A stretch of DNA of 64,000 nucleotides, taken from positions 124,001 to 188,000 of the forward strand of contig NZ_JAFIMU010000002.1 of NCBI RefSeq assembly GCF_017302985.1. Reading direction: 5' to 3'. Numbering within the stretch: the stretch's first letter is position 1; each line of letters starts with the position of its first letter. Source of the stretch: Corallococcus macrosporus. GTDB taxonomy: Bacteria; Myxococcota; Myxococcia; Myxococcales; Myxococcaceae. The position numbers and the translations under genes were made by a program. The notes beneath the pieces were generated by a model. It did no database searches. It saw nothing but the letters and a program-made list of their open reading frames with translations, and had not been told where the DNA came from. Shown piece by piece: positions 53,544-64,000 of this stretch.

Positions 53544-55169
53544 TCAAACCTTTTGCGGTGCCTCCGGGATGCCCGGAGGCACCCGTCCCGCCACCCCTGT
53601 GGGGACCGTCACGGGCGGCGTCACCACCGCGCCCACGTGCATGCGGTGCTCCACCTCCGCGAACCGCCGCGACGCCTCGTCCTCCGGCGACAGCAGCGAC
53701 ACCACCCAGCCGACGATGAAGGACAGCGGGATGGTGACGATGCCGGGGTTCTTCAGCGGGAAGAGGGCGGACGCGTTGCCCAACAGCTCCACCTGCACCG
53801 TGGGCGACAGGAAGATGAGCAGCACCGCGCTGATGGACCCGGTGAGCATGCTGGCCACCGCGCCCTTCGTGGTGAAGCCCTTCCACAGTATGGACAGGAG
53901 CAGCGCGGGGAAGTTCGCGCTCGCGGCGATGGCGAACGCCAGCCCCACCATGAAGGCCACGTTCTGGTTCTTGAAGAGGACGCCCAGGATGATGGCCAGG
54001 ATGCCCAGCAGCAGGCTGGAGATGCGCGCCACCTTGAGCTGCTCCGCTTCTGGCGCGTGCCCCTTGCGCACCACGCTGGACCACAGGTCGTGGGACAGCG
54101 CCGCCGCGCCCGACAGCGTCAGGCCCGCCACCACCGCGAGGATGGTGGCGAAGGACACCGCGGAGATGAAGCCCAGGAAGCCCGTGCCGCCCACGGCTTC
54201 CGCCAGCATGGGCGCGGCCATGTTGCCGCCCTTGTCCACGCCGACGATGGCCTGACGGCCCACCAGCACGGACGCGCCGAAGCCCAGGATGAACGTCACC
54301 AGGTAGAAGAAGCCGATGAGGCCCGTGGCGTAGAAGACGCTGGTGCGCGCCGCCTTCGCGTCCGGCACCGTGTAGAAGCGCATCAGGATGTGCGGCAGGC
54401 CCGCCGTGCCGAACATCAGCGCCACGCCCAGGGAGATGGTCTCCAGCGGGTTGGACACCAGCTTGCCCGGCGCCAGCGCCTCCGGACCGTAGCGGTTCAC
54501 CGCCTCGCTGAAGAGGGCCGTGGGGCTGAAGCCGAACTTGTAGAGCACCGCGCCCGCCAGCGCCGTCGCGCCGCCCAGCAGCAGCACCGCCTTGACGATT
54601 TGAACCCACGTCGTGGCGATCATCCCGCCGAACAGCACGTAGAGGATCATCACCGCGCCCACGATGACGACGGCCGTCTCGTAGGAAAGGCCGAACAGCA
54701 GGCGGATGAGGTTGCCGGCGCCCACCATCTGGGCAATCAGGTAGAAGACGACGACGGTGAGCGTGCCCACCGCGGCGGACAGGCGCACCGGGGTCTGCTT
54801 CAGCCGGTAGGCCACCACGTCCGCGAAGGTGTACTTGCCCAGGTTGCGCAGGGGCTCCGCGATGAGGAAGGTCACCACCGGCCAGCCCACCAGCCAGCCC
54901 ACGGAGTAGATGAGCCCGTCGAAGCCGGACGTGGCGACGAGCCCCGCGATGCCCAGGAAGCTGGCGGCGCTCATGAAGTCACCGGCCAGCGCGAAGCCGT
55001 TCTGCGCCGCGCTGATGCCGCCACCCGCGGCGAAGAACTCGGAGGTCGTCTTCGTCTTGCGCGCGGCCCAGTAGGTGATGGCCAGCGTGATGCCGACGAA
55101 GAGGAGGAAGAAGAAGATGGCCGTGGTGTTGGGCTGGCCAATCTGCGTGCCCGCGGTCGAGGAATTCAT
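53544..55169 (-). CDS. actP: Cation/acetate symporter
   Basis: The 541-residue sodium:solute symporter (SSS/SLC5) has about 13 helices. The N-terminal region has [34 protein letters not shown] and [14 protein letters not shown], typical of ActP. It imports acetate and other short monocarboxylates across the inner membrane. It is last in the porin-acs-yjcH-actP operon, 12 bases after the DUF485 gene, and followed by a terminator. Confidence 0.94.
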   Translation of the reverse strand: MNSSTAGTQIGQPNTTAIFFFLLFVGITLAITYWAARKTKTTSEFFAAGGGISAAQNGFALAGDFMSAASFLGIAGLVATSGFDGLIYSVGWLVGWPVVTFLIAEPLRNLGKYTFADVVAYRLKQTPVRLSAAVGTLTVVVFYLIAQMVGAGNLIRLLFGLSYETAVVIVGAVMILYVLFGGMIATTWVQIVKAVLLLGGATALAGAVLYKFGFSPTALFSEAVNRYGPEALAPGKLVSNPLETISLGVALMFGTAGLPHILMRFYTVPDAKAARTSVFYATGLIGFFYLVTFILGFGASVLVGRQAIVGVDKGGNMAAPMLAEAVGGTGFLGFISAVSFATILAVVAGLTLSGAAALSHDLWSSVVRKGHAPEAEQLKVARISSLLLGILAIILGVLFKNQNVAFMVGLAFAIAASANFPALLLSILWKGFTTKGAVASMLTGSISAVLLIFLSPTVQVELLGNASALFPLKNPGIVTIPLSFIVGWVVSLLSPEDEASRRFAEVEHRMHVGAVVTPPVTVPTGVAGRVPPGIPEAPQKV

Positions 55170-55181
55170 GGGGGGCCTCTT

Positions 55182-55460
55182 TCAGCGGCGCAGTTCGTCG
55201 AGCGCGCGGTCGTATTTGCGGTTCGCCCACAGCATGTAGACACCCGTCAGCACCCAGGCGAGCAGGATGGTGAGCGCCCCCAGCACGATGCCGACGGACA
55301 GCCCCGGCACGAACTGGTGCCCCATCAGCGGCCGGTTGAACGCCACGAGCAGGATGAAGCCCAGGTAGGCGACGAGCATCGCCACCGTCAGCGCGCCGGC
55401 CACGCGCCAGCGCCTCGCGGCCAGCGCCTTCAGCAGGTCGTCCTTCGAATTGCCATACAT
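55182..55460 (-). CDS. yjcH: DUF485 membrane protein (YjcH-like)
   Basis: The 92-residue protein has two helices (VAGALTVAMLVAYLGFILLV, LSVGIVLGALTILLAWVLTG) and a charged tail (WANRKYDRALDELRR), as in YjcH of acs-yjcH-actP operons. It is thought to aid ActP; the mechanism is not established. Spacing to both neighbours is short. Confidence 0.93.
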   Translation of the reverse strand: MYGNSKDDLLKALAARRWRVAGALTVAMLVAYLGFILLVAFNRPLMGHQFVPGLSVGIVLGALTILLAWVLTGVYMLWANRKYDRALDELRR

Positions 55461-55483
55461 CGGTGCGCTCCGGAGTGAGGGGT

Positions 55484-57448
55484 TCAGCGTCGCGAGGCCG
55501 GCGGCAGCCCCTTGGTCAACAGCTCATCCAGCACGGCGGGGTCCGCCAGCGTGCTCGCGTCGCCCAGGTTCTCCGTCTCGCCGCCGGCGATCTTCCGGAG
55601 CATGCGGCGGAGGATCTTTCCGGAGCGCGTCTTGGGCAGGCCCGACACCAGCACCACCCGGTCCGGCGTGGCGATGGGGCCAATCACGTGGCGCACCTGC
55701 TCGCGCAGCGTGCCCACCATCTTCTCGTCCGGGGTGCGAAGGAAGTCCGGCTTCACCGTGACGAAGGCGCACACGCCCGTGCCCTTCAGGTCGTGCGGAT
55801 AGCCCACCACCGCGGCCTCCGCGACGGCCTCGTGCGCGACGAGCGCGCTCTCCACCTCCGCGGTGCCCAGGCGGTGGCCGGACACGTTGAGCACGTCGTC
55901 CACGCGGCCGGTGATCCAGTAGTAGCCGTCCTCGTCGCGGCGGCAGCCGTCACCCGTGAAGTACAGCGGCAGGAAGCGCGCGTAGTACGTCTCCACGAAG
56001 CGCTCGTGGTGGCCGTACAGCGTGCGCGCCTGGCCCGGCCACGAGCGCGCGAGACACAGGTTGCCGCTGACGCCGTTGCCTTCCAGCTTCCGGCCTTCTT
56101 CATCCACCAGCACCGGCTCCACGCCGAAGAAGGGCAGGGTGGCGCTGCCGGGCTTGCAGGGCGTCGCGCCGGGCAGCGGCGCGATGAGGATGCCGCCCGT
56201 CTCCGTCTGCCACCAGGTGTCCACCACGGGGCAGCGGCCCTCGCCCACCACGTCGTGGAACCAGCGCCAGACCTCCGGGTTGATGGGCTCGCCCACGCTG
56301 CCCAGGAGGCGCAGCGACTTGCGGGAGGACTTCGTGACGAACGCGTCGCCCTCCTTGATCAGCGAGCGCAGCGCGGTGGGCGCGGTGTAGAGCGTGGTGG
56401 CCTTCAGGTCGTCCACCACCTGCCAGAGGCGGCTCGCGTCGGGCCACGTCGGAGTGGACTCGAAGAGGACCGTGGTGGTGCCGGTGGAGAGCGGGCCGTA
56501 GACGAGGTACGAGTGGCCCGTCACCCAGCCCACGTCCGCGGTGCAGAAGTGCACGTCGTCCGGCTGCGTGTCGAAGATGTAGCGGAAGGTCGTGTTCGCG
56601 TAGACGAGGTAGCCCGCCGTCGTGTGCAGCACGCCCTTGGGCTTCCCGGTGGAGCCGGAGGTGTAGAGGATGAAGAGCGGATCCTCCGCGTCCATCCACT
56701 CGGCGGGGCAGACGCCCCGGTGCTTCTTCAGCTCCACGTCCAGCCAGTGGTCGCGCCCCTCGCGCAGGGGCACTTCCCTGGGCGTCCGGCGCGCGACGAG
56801 CACCGACGTCACCTGGGACAGCCCCTCCAGGGCCTCGTCGGTGATGGCCTTGGTGGCCACGCTCTTGGGGCCGCGCGGGCCCTCGTTGGCGGTGATGACG
56901 ACCTTCGCGCCGGAGTCCAGCACGCGCTCGCGCAGCGAGTCCGCGGAGAAGCCCGCGAACACCACCGAGTGCACCGCGCCGATGCGCGCGCACGCGAGCA
57001 GCGAGTACACCAGCTCCGGAATCATGGGCAGGTAGACGATGACGCGGTCGCCCTTCCGCACGCCGTGCGCCTTGAGCACGTTGGCCAGGCGGTTCACGTG
57101 GTGAGCGAGGTCGCGGAAGGTGATGGTCTCGTACTCGCCGGGCGTGTTCTTCGCCCAGAGGATGGCGGCCTTGTCCGGACGCGCCTTCGCGTGGCGGTCC
57201 ACGCAGTTGACGGTGACGTTGAGCTTGCCGCCCACGAACCACGCGAAGTCCGCGGCCTGTTCGTTCACCTCGCGGATGGACTCCGGCGGGTGGAACCAGG
57301 TGAGCTGCCGGGCCTGTTCGCCCCAGAAGGCGTCCGGGGCGTCCAGGCTCTGGCGGTAGAGGCGCTGGTACTCCTCCAGGCTTTGCACGTGCGCGGTGCG
57401 GCGGAAGGCTTCCTTGGGCGGGACGAGCGAATCCGGTTCGATGGCCAT
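55484..57448 (-). CDS. acs: Acetyl-CoA synthetase
   Basis: The 654-residue enzyme turns acetate, ATP and CoA into acetyl-CoA. The AMP-binding signature ILYTSGSTGKPKGVLHTT, WWQTETGGILIAP, YFTGDGCRRDEDGYYWITGR and SGHRLGTAEVESAL are present. The C-terminal PKTRSGKILRRMLR holds the catalytic Lys that is commonly acetylated for control. Length fits Acs. It lies 11 bases after the porin gene. Confidence 0.96.
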   Translation of the reverse strand: MAIEPDSLVPPKEAFRRTAHVQSLEEYQRLYRQSLDAPDAFWGEQARQLTWFHPPESIREVNEQAADFAWFVGGKLNVTVNCVDRHAKARPDKAAILWAKNTPGEYETITFRDLAHHVNRLANVLKAHGVRKGDRVIVYLPMIPELVYSLLACARIGAVHSVVFAGFSADSLRERVLDSGAKVVITANEGPRGPKSVATKAITDEALEGLSQVTSVLVARRTPREVPLREGRDHWLDVELKKHRGVCPAEWMDAEDPLFILYTSGSTGKPKGVLHTTAGYLVYANTTFRYIFDTQPDDVHFCTADVGWVTGHSYLVYGPLSTGTTTVLFESTPTWPDASRLWQVVDDLKATTLYTAPTALRSLIKEGDAFVTKSSRKSLRLLGSVGEPINPEVWRWFHDVVGEGRCPVVDTWWQTETGGILIAPLPGATPCKPGSATLPFFGVEPVLVDEEGRKLEGNGVSGNLCLARSWPGQARTLYGHHERFVETYYARFLPLYFTGDGCRRDEDGYYWITGRVDDVLNVSGHRLGTAEVESALVAHEAVAEAAVVGYPHDLKGTGVCAFVTVKPDFLRTPDEKMVGTLREQVRHVIGPIATPDRVVLVSGLPKTRSGKILRRMLRKIAGGETENLGDASTLADPAVLDELLTKGLPPASRR

Positions 57449-57459
57449 GGGGTGCGTCC

Positions 57460-58563
57460 TCAGTAGAAGAGCTGGAGCTGGGCGGTGCCGGTGATGCCCG
57501 TGGTCGCGTGGGCGATGTCCCCGACGCGCGCCACGGCCACCTCCGTCTTCAGGTTGAAGGTGTGCTTCTGGAACCAGATGTTGAAGCCGGGCCGGAACGT
57601 GAGCAGGTCCTGCGCGGCCACGCGTCCGTTGAAGTACTCGGTGGTGAAGACGGGCTCGATGATGCCGATGCGGTAGCCCAGCTCCACGAAGAAGCCCGTG
57701 CCGCTGCGCACGTTGTCGTGGCCCTGCTGCCAGGAGAAGACGTTGCTCTGGAAGACGAACTCCTGGTCGTCGCCCACGGGTACGTCCAGGAACACGTCCG
57801 CGGCCAGGGCGACCGCGTCGTGCACGCCGGAGGCGGTGGCGATGGCGGAGTACTGGTAGTCACCGGCCACTCCGAACGACAGCAGGGGCTCTTCCGTGAA
57901 GTAGATGCCCCGGAGGAACTGGTCGTACTCGTGGCCCCAGACGTTGTAGCGCACCGTGCCCACCGCGCGTGGCAGGTCGTCCGGGTTGACCACCTGCCCG
58001 TTCTCCAGCTTCGCGCCCTCCACGCCGTTGAGGATGGCGGCGCGGTACGTCCACGGGCCCGCGAAGCCGCGCACCTGCACGCCCATGTCGCGCCACACCT
58101 TGCCCACGCCCAGCGGGTAGCGGATGAGGTCGGAGTGGTAGTCCACCGTGTGCAGCGCGATGGCGCCCTGCAGCGCGTGGTGCGACAGCGGCGCGAGGAT
58201 GAAGCCCGCCTCCACCCACATCTTGTCGGCGACCTCGTATGCGATGGTCGCGTCCTGGATGTAGAAGGACGGGTTCCAGTCGCCGTTCTTGCCCAGGTTC
58301 GGCTGGTCCGTGTCGATGAAGAACGACAGCTTCTTCGTGATGGAGCCGAAGACGAGCAGGCGCACGCGGCGCAGGAAGAAGTCCGTGCCCACGCCGCCCG
58401 TGGGCGCGCCGTCCTTGATGAGCTGCATCTGCGGATGCAGCAGCACGTCGACGTTGAGGACCGCGTCCTCGCCGAGCTGGATCTTCCCCGCGGCCGCCGG
58501 CAGCGCGGTCAGCAGGGTCGTGAGCACCAACAACCGCGACAGGGGGGCGAGGGCGGGGCGCAT
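57460..58563 (-). CDS. Outer-membrane porin-like protein of the acetate operon
   Basis: The 367-residue protein has a Sec signal (APLSRLLVLTTLLTALPAAA) and alternating beta-strand sequence throughout, with a C-terminal aromatic residue (TAQLQLFY), which suits an outer-membrane barrel. FFLRRVRLLVFGSITKKLSFFIDTD resembles phosphate-selective porin O/P-type barrels. It is the first gene of the operon and may pass acetate or other carboxylates. ATG 58563 was chosen for the signal peptide. Confidence 0.8.
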   Translation of the reverse strand: MRPALAPLSRLLVLTTLLTALPAAAGKIQLGEDAVLNVDVLLHPQMQLIKDGAPTGGVGTDFFLRRVRLLVFGSITKKLSFFIDTDQPNLGKNGDWNPSFYIQDATIAYEVADKMWVEAGFILAPLSHHALQGAIALHTVDYHSDLIRYPLGVGKVWRDMGVQVRGFAGPWTYRAAILNGVEGAKLENGQVVNPDDLPRAVGTVRYNVWGHEYDQFLRGIYFTEEPLLSFGVAGDYQYSAIATASGVHDAVALAADVFLDVPVGDDQEFVFQSNVFSWQQGHDNVRSGTGFFVELGYRIGIIEPVFTTEYFNGRVAAQDLLTFRPGFNIWFQKHTFNLKTEVAVARVGDIAHATTGITGTAQLQLFY

Positions 58564-58579
58564 GGGTCCCCATCCCCAG

Positions 58580-58595
58580 AGCAACCCGCGTTCCA
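58580..58595 (-). promoter_or_regulatory. Candidate sigma-54 promoter of the acetate operon
   Basis: On the minus strand 58595-58580 reads TGGAACGCGGGTTGCT, with GG and GC exactly 10 bases apart and only one change from TGGCACG-N4-TTGCW. It lies directly before the porin gene and near an NtrC-type regulator gene. The predicted start of transcription is only about 7 bases before ATG 58563, which is a weakness. Confidence 0.45.
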
Positions 58596-58668
58596 CCCGC
58601 GCGCACTCCGGGTTTCAGGACCTTGGGGGTTGGCTCGCCGCGTCAGGATGTGGCGGAAGGTGACAGGA

Positions 58669-58706
58669 CGTTACCCCCCGTAACGATTCGTGCAGCGCGT
58701 CGTAAC
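58669..58706. promoter_or_regulatory. Candidate enhancer sites for the NtrC-type regulator
   Basis: CGTTAC (58669-58674) and GTAACG (58680-58685) form an inverted repeat around CCCCC. A third half-site CGTAAC lies at 58701-58706. They are about 75-110 bases upstream of the -24 element, as expected for an upstream activating sequence. Confidence 0.5.
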
Positions 58707-58718
58707 AACTGGGCCGCG

Positions 58719-60100
<1,382 letters not shown>

Positions 60101-60104
<4 letters not shown>

Positions 60105-63055
60105 GCGGAGGCCTCCTGCTTCTGCGTGTCCGCGCGGGGCAGGCTCAGCGTCACGCGGGTGCCACCTTCGGGACGGCCTTCGATGCGCAGCGTGCCGCCG
60201 TGCTCGCGCACGATGCCCTCCACCAGCGCGAGGCCCAGGCCGGTGCCTTCGCCGGGCTGCTTGGTGGTGAAGAACGGCTCGAAGATGCGTTGCGACAGCT
60301 CCGGGGCGATGCCGTGCCCCCGGTCCTCCACCTGGATTCGCACCTGATCTCCAGCGGCTTCCGCCATGAGGTCCACGCGCGAGCCCGCGGGCGACGCGTC
60401 GATGGCGTTCGTCAAGAGGTTCACCAGCACCTGCTCCAGCCGCTGCGCGTCGCCGCGCACGTTCAGCCCGTCCGGACTCTGATGCGTGCACGTCACGTCG
60501 CGCGCCTTGCGTGACAGCCGCGCAAGCTGCGCGGCCTCCGCGAGCAGCGGGCCCACCGCCACGCGCGTGAATGGCCGGGACTCGCCGCCCACCGTGCCCG
60601 CGTGCCCGAAGCCCACGAGCGCCCGGACGATGGCGTCGATGCGGCGGCACTGCTGGAGGATGAGCCCCACGCGCTCGCGCACGGCCTCCGGATCCTCCAG
60701 CTCGTACTTGAGGTTCTGGCTGATGCTGGCGATGGCCGTGAGCGGGTTTCCAATCTCATGCGCCACGCCCGCCGCCACCCGGCCCAGCGACGCCAGCCGG
60801 TCCTGGTGCGCGAGCCGCGCGTCCACCGCCTTGCGCTCCGTCCAGTCCTCCACCAGGAACGTGATGCCCGTCTCCCCACCGCCCTCCCCATCCGAAAGCG
60901 CGAGCCGCGACCGGTGCAGGCGCAACAGCCTCGGCCCGCCGCGCACCGTGACGCGCACCTCGTCGTCGCCGCCCGGCGCCCGCGCGAGCTCCGCGAACAG
61001 CGGGCCCCACGGCTCCGGCAGTCGCGCGAGCGGCTGCCCCCGCGCCGAGTCCATGGGCACGCCTGACAAGTCCTCCAGCGCCGCGTTCCAGATGACGACC
61101 TCTCCGTCCGGGCCCATGGCACAGACACCCAGCGGCAGGTCCTCCAGGATGCGGTAGAGGTAGCGGCGCACGACCTCCAGCTCGCGCAGCGGTCCGCGCA
61201 TGTCGCGCGCGTCCCGAAGCCGCTCCTCCACGAAGCGCAGCTGATCCGCCAGGGCCGTGCGCGCACCGGGGTCCAGCCGCAGCGCTTCTCCCACCGCGAG
61301 CCGCGCCAGCACCGGACCGATGAGGCCGGAGAGGTTGCGCTCCACGCCATCGCGCAAGCGGCGCAGCTCCGCCGGGCGGCGCTCGTCCGGAGCCAGGTCC
61401 AGCGCCTCGCGCGCGCGGTCCACCTCCGCCGCGGCCACCTGCGCGCCCAGCACCGGCTCCAGCTGCCGGCGGAACTCATCGGGAGAGCTGGCCGCGACGC
61501 TGCCCTCCGCGAGCCCCGGCGCCTCGCGCGCGCACACCCGCGCGGCCTCCTTCTCCTCCACGGACTGGCGCGTGACGAGCGACACCGCCACGAAGCACAG
61601 CGCGTTGAGGGCCAGCGACGTGAAGGTGGCGAAGCCCCAGGGCTCCTCCGTGCCGAAGCCCAGCTTCGCGGAGACCTGGTTGGTCCACGCCACCAGCGAG
61701 GGCGGCTCCCACAGCGGAGCCACCAGGGTGACTGCCCACGTCGCCGCGCCCGCGCCCAGCCCCGCGAGCAGCCCCGCGCGCGTGGCCTTGGGCCAGATGA
61801 GCAGCCCCAGCACGCCCGGCGCGAACTGCGCGGTGGCCACGAAGGACACGAGCCCCAGGTCCACCAGTCCCGTCGCTCGCGCGTTCAGCAGCCGGTAGAA
61901 GCCGTATCCCGCCAGGATGACCGCGGCGATGATCACACGCCGGGCCCACAAGAGCCACCCGTAGAGGTCGTCGCGTCCGCGCGTGCTGCTCAAGGGCAGC
62001 ACCAGGTGCGTCAGGCACATGGGCGCGAGCGCGAGCGTGGTGACGATGACCATGGCGCTCGCCGCGGACACGCCGCCCAGGAAGGCGATGAGCGCGAGCA
62101 GCGGCGCCCCCTTCGCGATGGGCACGGAGAGCACGTGGAAGTCCGCGGGCCAGGGCAGGCCCAGCGCCTCTCCGGACCACAGCAGCACGGGGATGGCCGC
62201 GTTGATGAGCAGCATCAACAGCGGGAAGGCCCACGCGACGGTGGCCAGCCCGTCGCGCTCCGGCGCCTCCGTGAAGGCCACGTGGTACTGCCGGGGCGTG
62301 AGGAACGCGGCGATGGTGGAGAGCACCAGCAGCGGCGCCCAGGACGCGTCGCGCGCGGGGCGCTGGAGGGCCTCCACCGCCTCCGGGTGGTGGGTGAGCC
62401 AGTCGTTGAGCCCGCCCACGCCGCCGAAGACGGACAGCACGCACCAGCCCGCGACGATGAGCAGCGCCAGCAGCTTCACGCCCGACTCGAAGGCGATGGC
62501 CAGCATCAGCCCTTCATGCCGCTCGCGCGGAGCGGGGTGGCGGGCACCGAAGAGGAGCGCGAAGACGATGAGCACGGCGCAGAAGCCGGGCCCCACCAGC
62601 GCGGGAGACGCCGCGGGACTCAGGAGGCGCGCGGACTCCACGACGGCGCGAATCTGGAGCGCCAGGTAGGGCAGGCTGCCGGCCAGCGCGAACAGCGTCA
62701 CCGCCGTGCCCGTGACCTGACCGGGGTAGCGGAAGGCGAGCAGGTCCGCGAGCGACGTGAGCTGCAGCTCGCGCGTCAGCCGCAGGAGGGGCCGCCACAG
62801 CACCGGGGCCAGCAGGCACGCGAGCGTGAGCCCCAGGTAGATGCCCAGGTAGCGGAAGCCGTGGCGGGCCGCGTAGCCCACGCTGCCGAAGTAGGACCAG
62901 GACGTGGCGTACACGCCCAGGGCCAGCGCATACGTCAGCGGGTGCTGGGTGATGCGCGGGGAGATGCGGCCCCGCTCCGCCGCGTACGCCACCAGGAACA
63001 GCACGCCCAGGTAGGCCACGGACGCGACGACGAGCGGGCCCGGCCCCAGCGTCAT
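60101..63055 (-). CDS. Sensor histidine kinase with sodium:solute-symporter-like domain (CbrA/CrbS-like)
   Basis: The 984-residue protein has about 13 N-terminal membrane helices of the SSS/SLC5 fold ([40 protein letters not shown]). A STAC-like and PAS region follows ([30 protein letters not shown]). The kinase core has H-box [19 protein letters not shown] (His766), N-box [12 protein letters not shown] and G-boxes [10 protein letters not shown] / [14 protein letters not shown]. This is the CbrA/CrbS architecture, which in Pseudomonas and Vibrio governs carbon choice and acetate uptake. ATG 63055 overlaps the stop of a 63-residue gene. Confidence 0.93.
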
Positions 63056-63243
63056 GGGCGCAGGCTCCGGTGCGCCACCCACCCGCCCAGGGCGATGACG
63101 CCCAGCCACACGAGGAAGGGCAGCGAGGCGGGAGCGCCTTCCGCCAGCCACAGCCTGCGCAGCGGCGAGCCGAACAGCAGCACCGCCACGGCGAACACCA
63201 GCAGCGACGGCATGGCGGGAGGATCCGCGGGGGGCCGCGACAT
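63052..63243 (-). CDS. Small membrane protein upstream of the sensor kinase (CbrX-like position)
   Basis: The 63-residue protein has two hydrophobic segments (PSLLVFAVAVLLFGSPL, LPFLVWLGVIALGGWVAH). Its stop overlaps the kinase start by 4 bases (ATGA). Pseudomonas cbrA is likewise preceded by a small overlapping ORF, cbrX. That similarity is positional; sequence homology was not tested. It could affect kinase expression by translational coupling. Confidence 0.7.
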   Translation of the reverse strand: MSRPPADPPAMPSLLVFAVAVLLFGSPLRRLWLAEGAPASLPFLVWLGVIALGGWVAHRSLRP

Positions 63244-63303
63244 GGGGTGCGAGGATAGCAGCCCTGGCGGGTCACGCGGGGGGCCGTGATAAGCCGGCGG
63301 GCC

Positions 63304-64000
63304 ATGGCTCCCCCGGACGTGCCCCCGTTCTCCGAACTGCCCCAGTTCACGCTCGACCGCGACTCGCTGCGGCTGCTCCCCGAGTCCTTCTGCCGGCGGC
63401 TGGGCGTCGCGGTGATGGGGAAGGTGGACGCGGCCAACGACACGGAGCCCGTGACGGTGGCCATGCTGGATCCGCAGGACGACTCCGTGCGCTACCGCAT
63501 CGCGGACTTCCTGCGCCGGCCCGTGCGGCCCGTGCGGCTCAACCGCTACGAAATCGACTCCGCGCTGGAGGTGGGCTTCGGCGCGGGCGTGCACGCGTCG
63601 GTGGACGTGGTGCTGAAGGCCGGCACGCCGCTGTCGCATCAGCCCACGGCGGTGGAGCTGGTGAACCACGTGCTCGCGGTAGCGGTGGCGCAGAACGCGT
63701 CCGACATCCACCTGGAGAGCTACACGGACGACGTGGACCTGCGCTATCGCGTCGACGGCATCCTCCACCAGACGTACACGGACATCTCGCCGGACTCGCT
63801 GCCAGAGGTGGTCAGCCGCATCAAGGTGATGGCGGGGCTGGACATCGCGGAGAAGCGCCGGCCCCAGGACGGCCGCCTGCGCGCGCTGTACGAGAGCGAG
63901 GCGGGGCGGAAGTTCGTGGACTTCCGCGTGAGCGTGGTGCCCTCCCCGGCGGGCGAGGACGTGGTCATCCGCCTGCTCGACGCCACGGTGGGCCTGGTGC
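63304..64000 (+). CDS. GspE/PilB-type secretion ATPase, N-terminal part, cut by window edge
   Basis: The frame from ATG 63304 stays open to the window end (232 codons). An N1/MshEN-like domain (LPESFCRRLGVAVMGK, PVTVAMLDPQDDSVRYRIAD) precedes the type II/IV ATPase start: AVAVAQNASDIHLESYTDD, YRVDGILHQ and AEKRRPQDGRL. The Walker A motif lies beyond the window. It powers pilus or type II secretion assembly at the inner membrane. It is divergent from the small membrane protein gene with 60 bases between. Confidence 0.9.
   Translation, partial: MAPPDVPPFSELPQFTLDRDSLRLLPESFCRRLGVAVMGKVDAANDTEPVTVAMLDPQDDSVRYRIADFLRRPVRPVRLNRYEIDSALEVGFGAGVHASVDVVLKAGTPLSHQPTAVELVNHVLAVAVAQNASDIHLESYTDDVDLRYRVDGILHQTYTDISPDSLPEVVSRIKVMAGLDIAEKRRPQDGRLRALYESEAGRKFVDFRVSVVPSPAGEDVVIRLLDATVGLV

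Noticed and set aside
57508-58683. 391-codon plus-strand frame opposite the porin gene
   Set aside because: It is an antisense shadow rich in Val/His/Arg. The minus strand has a signal peptide and barrel-like strands within an operon.

Overview
The window is GC-rich, densely coded DNA with strong third-position G/C. It has large signalling proteins, two sigma-54 enhancer-binding proteins, many lipoproteins and orphan housekeeping genes. This points to a myxobacterium of the Myxococcaceae (Corallococcus/Myxococcus type); the genus is inferred from style and gene families, not from a marker gene. I saw no rRNA, tRNA or CRISPR array.

Layout. 1-3.8 kb (minus strand): methionine supply, with metY, metX and an aspartokinase-like gene leaving the window, preceded by a structured 0.4 kb leader. 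3.8-8.1 kb: an alpha/beta-hydrolase lipoprotein and a glutathione S-transferase that were once convergent neighbours. They are now separated by a 2.75 kb, compositionally different insert holding a decayed IS701-like transposase and a two-gene cassette with a PD-(D/E)XK nuclease. A near-perfect 30-bp direct repeat flanks the insert. 8.2-15 kb: esterase, cytochrome P450, aldose epimerase, P5C dehydrogenase, a small response regulator and a trypsin-like protease. 15-22.9 kb: a giant Ser/Thr kinase-ATPase-TPR protein, a DsbA-fold isomerase, a thiolase and small proteins. 22.9-26.2 kb: a XylR/V4R-type sigma-54 activator divergent from a DODA-type dioxygenase and a YceI protein, with a sigma-54 promoter and inverted repeat between them. 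26.3-32 kb: an 1882-residue repeat protein. 32-40.9 kb: gluzincin protease, threonine ammonia-lyase, glutamate dehydrogenase, XRE regulator, a DEAD helicase with three DbpA-like modules, and an RpoH-type sigma factor. 40.9-48.2 kb: ketosynthase, membrane proteins, DUF4159 and VWA proteins. 48.2-53.5 kb: Cu/Zn SOD, orphan DNA methyltransferase, voltage-gated K+ channel, hydrolase. 53.5-63.3 kb: a complete acetate module (porin, acs, DUF485, actP) beside its apparent CbrA/CbrB-like regulators and a CbrX-like small protein. 63.3 kb to the end: start of a GspE/PilB ATPase.

How genes work together. The acetate block is the clearest unit. A transporter-like sensor kinase and NtrC-type regulator lie next to a four-gene operon that carries a candidate sigma-54 promoter, CGTTAC/GTAACG upstream sites and a terminator. 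The XylR-like activator and its divergent dioxygenase form a second regulator-target pair. The insert in the GST 3' end is the most plausible place for an undescribed system.
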